Assembly (NCBI GenBank): GCA_963773745.1
Contig: CAVZCL010000005.1
Span: 1,612,001 to 1,676,000, forward strand
From: UBA5069 sp963773745
GTDB taxonomy: Bacteria > Chloroflexota > Anaerolineae > Caldilineales > Caldilineaceae
DNA: 64,000 nt
Direction: 5' to 3'
The position numbers and the translations under genes are program-made. How positions within the stretch are numbered: position 1 is the stretch's first letter; each line of letters opens with the position of its first letter. Below the pieces are notes generated by a model. It worked only from the letters and a program-made list of their open reading frames with translations. It was not told where the DNA came from and did no database searches. Positions 45,974 through 56,163 of the stretch are shown one piece after another.

Positions 45974-46800
45974 TCATGCCCGCAGACTGCGCAGGAAATC
46001 CATCACCTGTTGGAAAAACTCTTCGGGTATCTCAACATGCGGGCTGTGGCCAACGTCGGCCGGGGCCCAAAGGCGCGCATTGGGTAGCGCCCGCTGCATT
46101 TTTTGCCCCTCTTCCCAGGCCATGCCTTCGTTGGAAGTCATGATCAGTGCCGGTTGATCAATGTCGCCCAGGCGCGCCGTCACGTCGAATGTCTGAATCG
46201 CACGGCAGCAGCCGATAAACGCATCATCAGGCATCAGATTGTCGAGGACATAGCGCGTTTCATACGCAATGAAATTCGCGTGGTCGCGCCGGAAGGCCGG
46301 AGAAAAGAGCGCCGGCGCGTACTCCTCGTTGAAGGTTGCCATTACGGAGGTATAGCCCCGTTGCTCCGTGTCATCAATCCACTTCTGAATCGATTCCTGA
46401 ATCACGCGGGGTGTGTGCGGATAGGAATCCACCAGGGTCAGTGACTTCACCATTCGGGCTGCATCAGCGCCGTTTGCAGCGAAACCATGCCGCCCATGGA
46501 CGCGCCGCAGAGATGCACGGGCCCTGTATTGAGCCCATGCAGCAAGCCCACAAGGTCGTTCGAGAGTTGCTCAATCGAGTAGCCGTTAGCCGGCTTGAAG
46601 GAGCGGCCGTGGCCGCGTTGATCAATCGTAATCACACGGAAGTGCTGGGCCAGCGGCGCAACCTGAAACCAATTCCACCAGCCCAGGTGGCCATGCAGCC
46701 CGTGGATCAGTACAAGGGTCTCCGCTTCCCCCTCCCAAGGGCGGGTGAAGTCGGTGATCTCGTAATAGAGTTCAGTAGCGTTCGTTCGGATAAATGGCAT
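45974..46800 (-). CDS. Alpha/beta hydrolase within the rhamnose operon, one frameshift
   Basis: About 275 aa. The oxyanion region is LVLIHGLHGHLGWWNW, the nucleophile elbow is HLCGASMGGMVSLQTAL (Ser), and the catalytic His is in PADVGHSPHVEIPEEF, with the Asp in the second part. The reading stops at 46447 and restarts from an overlapping ATGGTGA. Because the break falls inside one domain, a lost base is likelier than two genes. In this operon it could deacylate rhamnose esters or open a lactone; that is inference. Confidence 0.85.
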
Positions 46801-46845
46801 GGGAGGGAGAAGAACCGGATGAAGGGTTTGAAGAGTTGAAGGGAT

Positions 46846-46878
46846 GCGTGGGCCGGCCGGAGATCAGCCGACCCACGC
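46846..46878 (-). terminator. Hairpin after the rhamnose-binding protein gene
   Basis: GCGTGGG (46846-46852) pairs with CCCACGC (46872-46878), with GGC/GCC pairing inside. It lies just past the binding-protein stop and could act as a partial terminator or an RNA stabiliser, explaining higher binding-protein expression. Confidence 0.6.
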
Positions 46879-46886
46879 AGAGTCGA

Positions 46887-48018
46887 CTAGAAGTCAAAGT
46901 CGTTGATGTTCTCGGCGTTGAAGGTGTCCGGCGCGCCGGTTATGACGACATTGTTCGGGCCAAAGGTGAGCGTGCCCGATCCCGGCACCTCAAAGGTGTT
47001 GCCTTCACCCAGGGTAATCGTACCGTCCTTGAGCCCCTGCGCCAGGTAGACTGTGGCAATGCCCATCTTGGCGGATCCCAAAGGTCAAAGTCCTGAATCA
47101 CGCCCGATTCAATGAAGGGGCGCATCTGATTCGGGGTGCCCAGGCCATAGACAATAACACCACCGCCATCACCGGCGTTCGGTCCGCCCGGGTAGACACC
47201 TGCCGACTCGACACACTGCGCTGCAGCTGCCACAGCCACAGTGGTCGGTGCCAGAATCAGATCCATTTCCGGGTACTTGGTCAGCAACGCCTCACACTCG
47301 GTCAAACTCTTTTGCGGCACATCATCACCATAGGCCGTTTCAAGCAGCAAAGGTCAGCATACTTGGGGTCATTGGCCAGAAGATCCTTAACGCCGCCCGC
47401 TTCCTCAATCCACTTGTTCTGTGAGGGCGCGTCGGTGGTTGCACTCAGGATGGCAAAGTTGCCTGCGCCGTCCAGATAGTCATAGACGCGATCAAGCATC
47501 TGCTGGCCGGTCTTGTCATAGTCAACTGAGATAACGGACGCGTCGCGATGGCTCTCATTGCCGGTAATGTCATTGTTGGTGGTGATCACCAGGATGCCCT
47601 TGGCGCGCACGTCATCAAGAATTGAGTTGATCGCGTCAACGCTGTTGGGCTGGATTGCCAGCACGTCAATGCCACGCTGCACCTGCTCCTGAATGAAGGG
47701 AATCGTTAACGTGGCTTCGGCAGTCGCCGGCGCGCTGAAGGTCACCACACAGCCCAGTTCGGCGCAGGTCTCCTGAAAACCCTGGTTGATACGCTCGAAG
47801 TAGGGATTGCCGGTGTTTTGCGGAATATAGGCAATTTGCAGACCACCTTCGGCTGCCGGAGCTGCTTCGCTGCTTGCAGCCTCTTCGGCCGGGGCCGCTG
47901 CCGAGCTGTCGGCGGCGGGCGCCGCAGCGGGCGCCGTGACGGGGCCGGCACATGCGGCCAACAGCAGAGAGAGCACAATCACCAGACTGAAAAGCGATGT
48001 CAATCGGATGCGAGCCAT
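46887..48018 (-). CDS. rhaS: Sugar (rhamnose) ABC transporter substrate-binding lipoprotein, two frameshifts
   Basis: A periplasmic-binding-protein-type receptor of about 376 aa. The signal peptide LFSLVIVLSLLLAACAG carries a lipobox, followed by an Ala/Pro/Ser linker. Then come IAYIPQNTGNPYFERINQGF, GIDVLAIQPNSVDAINSILD and VITTNNDITGNESHRDASVI, like RhaS/LsrB. Breaks occur near 47345 and 47085; the later parts (MDLILAPTTVAVAAAAQCVE and GIATVYLAQGLKDGTITLGE) complete the fold. AAGGAGGAAGT is a very strong ribosome-binding site. L-rhamnose specificity is inferred from the operon. Confidence 0.88.
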
Positions 48019-48228
48019 ACACTTCCTCCTTGAGGTTGTTGTTCGGAATGGGCACCCGGAAAACGGTGCCCGCCAGGCAAGAATTGTTTTGACTGAGTGG
48101 AATCAGGCGAGCATAAGGTAGGCCGAAAATGGGCTTGGTATATTGCCGGCGACTGCGTTAACCTGCGACGCAACGGTGGGCTCGGGCGCCTCCTTCCTTT
48201 TGCGAATCTCCGACGGCATGGCGTGCAT

Positions 48229-49237
48229 CTATCTTCGCTTTCGCGAGAGGAAGTTCGACACAATAACGGCAATCACCAGCAGCGCACCCACCACTGCCAG
48301 TTGCCCCTCCACCTTGACGTTTGCAACGCCCATTGCTGTACGCAACACAGCAATCAGCAGCAGGGCCACAACTGTACCGTAGATGGTGCCGCGGCCGCCC
48401 GCAATGCTTGTGCCGCCCAGCACCACAGCGGTAATGGCGTCCAGCTCCCAGCCACGCGCGTGATCGTAACGCGCACCAGCAATCGCGACGTGAGCATGAT
48501 CGCCGCAACGCTGAGAGCAAACCGGCCAGCGTAAAAATGATCAGCTTGACGCGCTTGGTGGGCACGCCGGCAAAGTGCGCCGCTTTCTCATTTGTGCCCA
48601 TTGCATAGACCCAGCGCCCAAAGGCTGTGCTGTGCAGGAGTATTCCCAGCAGCAGCGCAGTGACACCAAAAATGACAAAGGGAATTGGAATTGAGGTGCC
48701 GGGCAGCATGGTGCGGTCTATGCCCAGGAAGTAGGCCGGAAAATCCTGGATTGAATGGTCACCCACAAGAATCTGTGCAAACCCGCGGTAGAGCGCCAGC
48801 GTGCCCAGCGTCACTGTGAGTGACGGTAGCCCGAAACGGGTGACAAGCAGACCGTTAAAGAAGCCACCCAGCACGCCCAACCCAACCCCCATCAAGAGCG
48901 CCAAAGGAAACGCGATGCCCACTTTCGCGTGCAGGTAGGCCATTGTGCATGCGACCATGGCGACGTTGGAGCCCACTGACAAGTCCAGGTTGCCGCTGAT
49001 GATGATGAGCGTCAATCCAAGTGCAAGCATGCCGATTTCCACATAGAGCATTGCTTGCCTGACAAGGAACTCGCCATCAAAGAAGTAGGGCGTTGCCAGG
49101 CTGCCGCCAACAAAGGCAACAACAAGCAAAAGCGTCACCACAATTTCGGGGAGCAGCGGGCGCAGTCGGCCAGCCCACGTGGGTGCACCGTGGGCGACAG
49201 GTGCAATGGGCTGGGCTGGAGATTGTCCACTCACCAT
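48229..49237 (-). CDS. rhaQ: Sugar (rhamnose) ABC transporter permease, frameshifted
   Basis: A permease of the ribose/rhamnose type of about 335 aa. TM helices include IVVTLLLVVAFVGGSLATPY, and the conserved LIIISGNLDLSVGSNVAMVA and VTLGTLALYRGFAQILVGD segments are clear. The frame breaks near 48500, and the C-terminal VLGGTSIAGGRGTIYGTVVA and LLVIAVIVSNFLSRKRR lie in another frame. It pairs with the permease at 49314. P versus Q assignment is arbitrary. Confidence 0.85.
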
Positions 49238-49313
49238 AACAGTCTACCTTCCATGCAAATGCTCGGATTCTCGGAATAACGGCCGAAGTACCAGCGAGAC
49301 TGCGTTCCCTGCA

Positions 49314-50336
49314 CTACGCCCACTCGTCGGGGCTGGCCCCCTGCATGCGCTTGGCCAGCAATGAATCGGCCAACACCGCAATCAGAATCACGATGCCATA
49401 AACGGCCAGTTGCCACGCGCCTGCAATGCCCAGCACCGCCAACGCCACATTAATGGCGCCCAGCAGCAGGCAGCCGAGCACCACGCCCGCCACACTGCCC
49501 GATCCGCCAAAGACATTCACGCCGCCAATCACCACCGCGGCAATCACTGTCAACTCCAGCCCAACGCCCGTTTGGCCCGGGTTGAGGAAACCAAAGCGCG
49601 AGGCGTAGAGCAGCCCTGCAAAGCCGCAAAGCGCGCCCGTAATCGCATACACAAGGAAAGTGACACGCTCCACGGGAACGCCGCGCAGCCGCGCTGCGTC
49701 CGGATTGCTGCCAAGTGCGTAGATATGGCGCCCCGTGCGCGAGTATGTGAGGAAGAACCAAGCCAGCAGCGCAACGCCCGCTGCGATCAGCACCACCCAT
49801 GGAACCAGATAGATGCCGAACGGCCCCGTTTGTGACCAGCGCACCAGCTGCTTGGGAATGTAGTTGCCATCGATTTGGCTGCCGTTGGTAATGAGGAATG
49901 TCAGGCCGCGGTAGAAGCTCAGCCCCCCCAGGGTGACAATGACCGCGGCACGTGCACCCACGCCACCAGCACGCCGTTGAGCGCGCCCATGGCCAGCCCT
50001 AACCCAATGCTGATGAATACGCACGCCCAAAGCGGAACGCCGGGCATGTCACGAAGATCAGCCCCACCACCAGCCCAGCCAGCCCCACCATCGAGCCCAC
50101 TGATACGTCAATGCCGCGAATGATGATGACCATCATCTGGCCCATGCCGATGATCGTGAGCAGCGGCACCCAAAGCAGAATGCTGCGCACGCTGTTGGAG
50201 TTGAGATAGCGCGGCTGATGGCCGTGGTGACGAGCACCACCAACACAAGCAGCAGCAATGTCCCCATTTCGCGCTTGCGCAGGATTTCGCCCATGCGGCT
50301 GCGGCGAGGTTGAGCATTGAGTGCAGCGGTCGCCAT
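49314..50336 (-). CDS. rhaP: Sugar (rhamnose) ABC transporter permease, several frameshifts
   Basis: The second permease, about 340 aa. The N-terminus (RKREMGTLLLLVLVVLVTTA), a middle piece (GQMMVIIIRGIDVSVGSMVG) and the long C-terminal piece (VIVTLGGLSFYRGLTFLI; FGGSGSVAGVVLGCLLLGAI) lie in three or more frames, with breaks near 50210, 50050 and 49960. All conserved parts of the family are still present in order. It starts 3 bp after the ATPase stop. Confidence 0.82.
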
Positions 50337-50339
50337 GGA

Positions 50340-51905
50340 CTAGACCTCCTCGGTCAACTTCTGCGCGGAAGCGTGAGCAATAATGGCCAGCTCGTCTGCC
50401 ACATGGAGTGTGCCCCGTCGCCGCCGTCATCACGGATTCGGCTGTAGCCTCTTCTTTGTCGAGTTGGGCCACCAGCCGCCCTTCTCGCACGACAAGTACA
50501 CGATCACTCATGGCCAGCACCTCGGGCAGTTCGGAAGAAATCATGAGGATGGCAATGCCCTCTGCGGCCAGTGCCCCCATAAGTCTGTGCACCTCAGCCT
50601 TGGCCCCCACGTCAATCCCGCATGTGGGTTCGTCCAGAATGATGATGCGTGGCTTTGTCATCAACCACTTTGAGAGCACAACCTTCTGCTGGTTGCCACC
50701 GGATAATTTGCCGGCGGGCTGGCCGACCTGGCGAAGAATAATGTGCAGCCGCTCAACATACTCTTGCGCAGAGCGCCGTTCGTTCGCTTCGCGCACAATG
50801 CCCAAACGGGCGAACTGCGCCACAATCGGCAGCGTCATGTTACGCGACGCTGGTGGCCATCAGCAGCCCCTGGCGCTGCCGATCTTCAGGCACATAGGCA
50901 ATGCCGTGGGCCATGGCATCGTGTGGCGTGCGCAGTCTGGCACTCTCGCCGTTAATGCGAATCTCTCCGGCGTCGAGCCCAACGATGCCAAGAGCGCCTG
51001 CGCCACAAAACTGCGGCCCGCACCCACCAGTCCTGCCATACCCACAATTTCGCCGGCGCGAGGTGAAGGGATATTGGCAAACTTCCCGGCACGGCAAGCC
51101 CATCCACCTCCAGGACCACCTCACCGAAGGCTTGCGCTGCCGGCTTTTCGAAGAGAACATCCAGATTGCGACCCACCATCAGGCGAATAATCTCGGCATG
51201 ATTGCTCTCGGCAGGTTGGCGCTCACCCACAATTTCGCCGTCACGCATGACGGTAATGCGGTCACTAATGGCAAAGACTTCTTCAAGGCGGTGGCTGATG
51301 AAGGCAATCGCCGCGCCCTGGTCGCGCAGCTTGCGCGTAATCTCGAAGAGCCGCTCCACTTCGGCCGGCGTAAGCGCAGCTGTGGGCTCATCCATAAGCA
51401 GAACGCGCGCATTCTGCCCCAGCGCTGCAGCCATGGAAACCATCTGTTGATCAGCCACGGAGAGGCCGCGCATGGGCTGAAGCGGATTCAGCTTAAGACC
51501 GAGCGAATCGAGCAACTCGGCGGCGCGGCGCTGCATGAAGCGCCAGTCGAGCATACGGCCCCGCATGGGCTCGCTGCCGACAAAGATATTCTCGGCCACA
51601 GTCAGGTCGGGAAAGGCAAGCGGCTCCTGGTGGATCAGCGCAATGCCCATGCGCGTGGCAGCCTGGGGCGCTGGAATGGTGACGGGCGCACCACCACGCA
51701 GGATTTCGCCACCGCGCGGCTGGTAAATACCCGCCAAAATCTTGACAAGCGTGGACTTGCCTGCGCCATTCTCGCCGAGCAGCGAGTGAACCTCGCCGGG
51801 AAAAAGGTCAATGCTTACCCCTTTGAGAACATTGACGCCCTCAAAGGACATCTCAATATTGCGAGCCGAGATCAGCGGCTGAGAAGCGTTTGGCGCAGCA
51901 CTCAT
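50340..51905 (-). CDS. rhaT: Sugar (rhamnose) ABC transporter ATPase, tandem domains, several frameshifts
   Basis: About 520 aa, two ATPase domains as in RbsA/RhaT. Domain 1 is intact: LLGENGAGKSTLVKILAGIY, IHQEPLAFPDLTVAENIF, the degenerate signature MRGLSVADQQMVSMAAAL and VLLMDEPTAALT. Domain 2 is split: GMAGLVGAGRSFVAQALL (modified Walker A) in one frame, and KLSGGNQQKVVLSKWLM with IIILDEPTCGIDVGAKAEV in another. A final shift near 50405 gives the tail AIIAHASAQKLTEEV and the TAG at 50340. Breaks cluster at about 51070-51050, 50850 and 50405. Confidence 0.87.
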
Positions 51906-51963
51906 ATGAGTAGATCCTGGAAAGAGCCTGGTGAATGGGATTGTGGCGGTCTGGCTACGACCC

Positions 51964-53718
51964 TCACGCCAGTGTGGCCGTTTTGCCTGCAAAGTCCATA
52001 ACGCGTTCTTCGTTCTCGGGCGGGTAATGCTCATCCATATTCGCGAGCGTTATGAAAACGTGGCTCGAATAGACGGCGGGGGGAGTCGGTTCGCCGCGCA
52101 GGATGCGCAACGCCAGCGCCAGCAGCCCTGTGCCGTAGCGTTCGGGCCCATAGCTGGTCGAGCCGATAAACGGAAAGTCCGAGCGGCGCAGCGCCGCACG
52201 GCCAAGGCGGTCAGCGTTCTGCCCTACGGCGACAATCTGGTGCAACCGGCCCGCCTTCTCAAACGCGGCCAGCGCGCCCAGCACCGCCTCATCGTTGATA
52301 CCTACGATGGCAATGCGCGCAGCGCCGGGCAGGTTGTCAAGTTCGGCCTCCACGTGTGCTTCGGCTTCATCCACCAAAACGGGGCAATCAAGCGCATAAA
52401 CGTGGGCCAAAGGCAGTGTGCCAATCACCGACTCCAGCCCCTCCTGCTGTCCTTGAATGCGCGCGCCGGGCGGACCCACCAGCGGCGCTTCCAGACGCAG
52501 CAGCAAATCAATTTTGCCGCTCCAGTGCGTCTCTACCCACTGCCCTAGCGCCTCGCCCGCAATCCAGCCGGCACGGTAGTTCTCGGCCCCAAAAAACGTT
52601 GCGCCCGGCAATGGAATGTCCACGGCGATGACGGGGATACGCGCGCGGTTAAACTTGTCCATGATGACGTTGCCCGCCTGCGCGTCCACCTGATACTCGA
52701 TCATCAGGTCAATCTCGTTGGCAATCAACAGATCCGCATTGGCGAGCGAAGTGGCGCGGTCCATATTGTTGTCGCGCACCAGCAGTTCCACCTCATCCAT
52801 TTGGCGGGCGGCGCGCTCAAGGCTGCGACGCACCTGTTGTGCGAAAAGCATCTTTTCCGTCATGTTGCCAAACCCAATGCGAAAGCGCCGCTTGCGTTTG
52901 GGGCCAACCAGCGGCGGCAGCGTGCACGCGCCCTCTGCTCCCACCACGGTGACGTTGAATTCCCCCGCGCTGCGCAATTTCTCCAGCGCAACTGCGTCCA
53001 TCGGGCCATCCATCACAACGCGGTGCAATTGCGAGAGTTCGGCAAATCGATAGGCACCCACAACGCCAAACTTGGTGCGATCCACAAGCGCCACCACCTC
53101 GCGGGCCAGCTTCATCATCTGGCTCTTGGGAATGGCTTCATCAACGCTCAACTCCGTCAGCCCTTGCTCGAGTGAAAAGCCTGTGCAGGAGACAAAACAG
53201 GTGGCGGCGTAAAAGTGGTTGAGGATGTCAGGGTTAAGCCGCCCCACCACAGAGAAACCGCCTGGGCGCACTTCATTTGCGGCAAGAATTACCTTGTTTG
53301 TAGAATTTTGCGCAAGCAGGAGGGCGACGTTGAGGCCATTCGTTACAACCGTCAGGTGCTGACGATCGCTCAGGTGGGTCGCAAGACTGTAGACTGTACT
53401 GCTGGCATCAAGGACCAACGCATCCCCATCCTTCACCAGTCCAGCCGCCCACACGCCAATCGCCGACTTGATGTCGTGCCGTTCCGCCAGGCGCTCGGCG
53501 TAGTTTTCTTCGCCCACAAGAACCGATGGCGCTTTGGCCTCAGTCGGCACAGCACCACCGCGCACACGCTGCAGCAGCCCCTGCGCCTGCAGGTAGTCAA
53601 GATCATTGCGTATGGTGTTGGGGGAGGCGTTGAGATCTGCAGCCAGATCATCAATGCGCACGTCGCCGCGCTCGGCAAGTTGCACAAGGATTGACTGCCG
53701 GCGCCGATGGCTAACCAT
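51964..53718 (-). CDS. Regulator with DeoR HTH, DeoR-type sensor and added periplasmic-binding-protein domain
   Basis: 584 aa, unbroken. Residues 1-60 are a DeoR winged helix (SILVQLAERGDVRIDDLAAD, SPNTIRNDLDYL). About 80-235 is the DeoRC sugar-phosphate sensor (DALVLDASSTVYSLATHLSD, VVTNGLNVALLLA, VALVDRTKFGVVG). From about 270 onward is a LacI-type periplasmic-binding fold (RFRIGFGNMTEKMLFAQQVR, EIDLMIEYQVDAQAGNVIMD, IAIVGINDEAVLGALAAFEK). DeoR proteins normally end near 260 aa. It lies upstream of the rhamnose ABC genes, in the position of rhaR, and may sense both free sugar and a phosphorylated intermediate. That dual role is inferred. Confidence 0.88.
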   Translation of the reverse strand: MVSHRRRQSILVQLAERGDVRIDDLAADLNASPNTIRNDLDYLQAQGLLQRVRGGAVPTEAKAPSVLVGEENYAERLAERHDIKSAIGVWAAGLVKDGDALVLDASSTVYSLATHLSDRQHLTVVTNGLNVALLLAQNSTNKVILAANEVRPGGFSVVGRLNPDILNHFYAATCFVSCTGFSLEQGLTELSVDEAIPKSQMMKLAREVVALVDRTKFGVVGAYRFAELSQLHRVVMDGPMDAVALEKLRSAGEFNVTVVGAEGACTLPPLVGPKRKRRFRIGFGNMTEKMLFAQQVRRSLERAARQMDEVELLVRDNNMDRATSLANADLLIANEIDLMIEYQVDAQAGNVIMDKFNRARIPVIAVDIPLPGATFFGAENYRAGWIAGEALGQWVETHWSGKIDLLLRLEAPLVGPPGARIQGQQEGLESVIGTLPLAHVYALDCPVLVDEAEAHVEAELDNLPGAARIAIVGINDEAVLGALAAFEKAGRLHQIVAVGQNADRLGRAALRRSDFPFIGSTSYGPERYGTGLLALALRILRGEPTPPAVYSSHVFITLANMDEHYPPENEERVMDFAGKTATLA

Positions 53719-53752
53719 GGAATGACACGCCCGTAATAGTTGGATATTTTTG

Positions 53753-53809
53753 TGTATCTTTGTGGGAAGTTGTAGATGTAAAGATACAGCAACTATCTGT
53801 GCATGTCAA
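53753..53809 (-). promoter_or_regulatory. Promoter and operator of the rhamnose locus
   Basis: On the minus strand, TTGACA (53804-53809), 17 bp, TATCTT (53781-53786). An inverted repeat TGTATCTTT / AAAGATACA (53780-53788 and 53753-53761) has one half on the -10 box and the other about 20 bp downstream, the classical layout for a repressor such as the adjacent DeoR-type protein. Confidence 0.78.
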
Positions 53810-53837
53810 TCACCAATTTGGCGCGTTGGGCGTTTTG

Positions 53838-54053
53838 GGGCTTCTCAAGAGTCAGAATGAGGTGTGACAAGCGCCAACAGCAACCTCACCCCCGGCCCCT
53901 CTCCAGAAAATTGGAGAGGGGAGCAAAACAGTGCGCCACGCCGGAGATGTGACCTAACGGCGGCGCTGTGCTCCCCTCTCCGTTCTGGAGAGGGGCCGGG
54001 GGTGAGGTTGCTGTTGGCGCTTGCCACACCTCATTCTGACTTTTGAGAAGCCC
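53838..54053. repeat. Large palindrome, second copy of the 24394 element
   Basis: About 216 bp, same order of parts as 24394: GGGCTTCTCAAGAGTCAG, CGCCAACAG, CAACCTCACCCCCGGCCCC, a small central hairpin, and the inverted arm. Stem bases GGCTGAGG of the 24394 copy read GAATGAGG here, and the partner arm reads CCTCATTC instead of CCTCAGCC. A few mismatches remain near the outer end. Confidence 0.95.
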
Positions 54054-54173
54054 TATGGCGCCCTTAGCAGTCGCACTTCTCATGAACACCCTGGGCGACT
54101 CTTGAGACACGCTGTCGTGCAAAGAGAGGATGCGCAATCAACCGCTGCTGGGCTTTATCGCTTCCGCAGAACG

Positions 54174-54205
54174 AAGCAAGGCTTCCGGATCCGGAAGTCT
54201 TGCTT
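54174..54205 (-). terminator. Hairpin after the corrinoid-fusion gene
   Basis: AAGCAAGGCTTCCGG pairs with CCGGAAGTCTTGCTT around AT (one mismatch). It lies 36 bp past the stop of the gene at 54242. Core shared with the hairpins at 13231 and 57293. Confidence 0.7.
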
Positions 54206-54241
54206 AAGCTCTGGGCTTGGGTTGGCTTTCTCCATGCACGC

Positions 54242-56117
54242 TTACGCAGGCGCGAGCACATCCGGATCCAGCGGATATTGACCGTAGTAGTGGATTGCGT
54301 CGATCATCACCTTGTACAGCTCCGGCGCGACGCCTGAGTGGATCGAGTTGCTGGAAGAGCAGACGTAGCCACCGCCCTGGCCGGCGTCCCGAATGCACTT
54401 CTTGACTGACTCCACCACGGCATCGGCCGGGCCATACATGAGCAATTCCGTTTGATCCACGTTTCCCTTGATGGCCATCTTGTGGCCATACTTCTGCTTG
54501 ACCACGCTCAATTCCATGCCTCCCGAGGGATCGATCGGGTCGATGCCATCGGAACCCGCTGCGCAAATGCTCTCCAGCAGCGGATACATGTTGCCGTCAC
54601 TGTGCTTCCAATGGTAGAGGCCGCAATCATGGATGGCACTGACCAGACGCGTGAAGTGGGGAATGAACATGCTCTCCACAGTACGGGCGAGAACATGGGG
54701 CCGCGATTGTCAGCCACGTCATCGCCCGTGAAGATTATGTTGACTCCCAGCTCCGATGCGCGCTGGATGAGCGCGAATATCAGTGATCCACGCAGCGCTG
54801 CACCACGCCCTCCACCAGATCGGGCGCCTCCATGAGGTTGATGAAAAGCTGTGCATAGCCCATGTAATCGCGCGGGCCACTCCACACGTCGCGCATCTGC
54901 AAAATGATGGCGCGCTTGCCGCCGAAGCGCTCCACCACGCGCTTGATCGGCTCATAGCGGTAATCGTCATCCGGATCGGGCGGATTCCACGTTTCCAGAT
55001 CCTTAATTGTCTTGATAGGTGCTTCCTCATCCACTGGCATGGCATAGTTGTCCTTGCCAATGCGGCGCACAGCACCCCATTCATCTACGAGCAAGTCCGG
55101 CTCACCCAGCGTGCGCTTGCGATAAGCGGGGGCCACCATGACGCCGTCAATATCGTATTGCTCTACAAGGTCGTGATAGTCGCCTCCCTTTGTCATCGCC
55201 TTGATGACGTCGAGATCATGCACCCATTCGAAGTGGGGCACACGGTCCGGCTCCTGATGCTTGAGGGTGGTAAGAACCCGCTCGAGTGACGACTCCGCGG
55301 GCAGTGCAGCCAGGCGGCGCACCGGACGCGGCATCACATAGTTGCTGCTGTCCACCTTGGTGTAGCTCTTTGTCGATACCTCTGCCTGATTCTGCAGCAG
55401 ATATTCTGAACTTTCGGGTTTCTTCAAGAAGTCGAGCGCAATACGGGTTGCAGTGCTTGCCTCCTCGGCAAAACCATCCGCCCCCACCAGCCGCGCATAC
55501 TCGGCCGTAATCGGTGCACCGCCCACCATAACCTTGACCGAATCGCGCAGCCCGGCCTCTTTGAGTGCGTCGATATTCGTCTTGAACATGGGCATTGTGG
55601 TGGTGAGGAATGCCGAAAAGCCCAGAATATCAGGCTTGTGTGCGCGCACTTCCTCAATCATCTTCTCGGGCGATACGTTGACGCCCAAGTCGATGACGTT
55701 GAAGCTTGCCCCTTCAAGCATGGTGCGAACAAGATCTTTGCCGATGTCATGGATATCGCCTTTGACGGTAAGGATCATGAAGGTGCCCACAGGTTTGATA
55801 CCACTCTTGGCCAGCACTGGGCGCAGTATTTTGAGGCCCGACTTCATGGCCTTGGCGCCCAGCAGCATCTCGGGCACAAAGTACGTACCCTTCTCAAAAA
55901 GGCTGCCCACCTCCTCCAATGCCGGGATGAGGGCGTCGAACAGAATATCCTCTGCTGCCATGCCATCTGCCAGCCCTGCGTTCGTCAATCGAGAGACGAC
56001 TTCCTCCTGGCCGTCAATCACACCCTCAAAGAGCTCGTCCTTCAATTCTTCGCGGTCGAGCCCGTCCGTGCGATCAGATTGCCCTTCTTCGTTGGGATCC
56101 TTCGTTTCATCTGCCAT
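54242..56117 (-). CDS. Corrinoid protein fused to uroporphyrinogen-decarboxylase-type methyltransferase, frameshifted
   Basis: About 625 aa. Residues 20-230 are a corrinoid-binding protein: a helical cap (LFEGVIDGQEEVVSRLTNAG) and the B12 fold with VKGDIHDIGKDLVRTMLEG (DxHxxG, lower-axial His) and DLGVNVSPEKMIEEVRAHKP. From about 285 on is a UroD/MtaA-type TIM barrel (ERVLTTLKHQEPDRVPHFEW; VERFGGKRAIILQMRDVWSG). Breaks near 54780 and 54690 precede the C-terminal piece (GLYHWKHSDGNMYPLLESI; YVCSSSNSIHSGVAPELYKV). Usually the two are separate proteins of methylotrophic or O-demethylating systems. The methyl donor is unknown. A DeoR regulator lies 46 bp upstream. Confidence 0.85.
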
Positions 56118-56163
56118 GCGATCTCCATCTGTTGTGGTTGAAAGACGTTTGTGGAAGAGCTGT

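Noticed and set aside
46447..46453. Two overlapping genes (ATGGTGA) encoding separate hydrolase subunits
   Set aside because: The split separates the nucleophile serine from the catalytic histidine of one alpha/beta-hydrolase domain, and many neighbours have similar one-base breaks.
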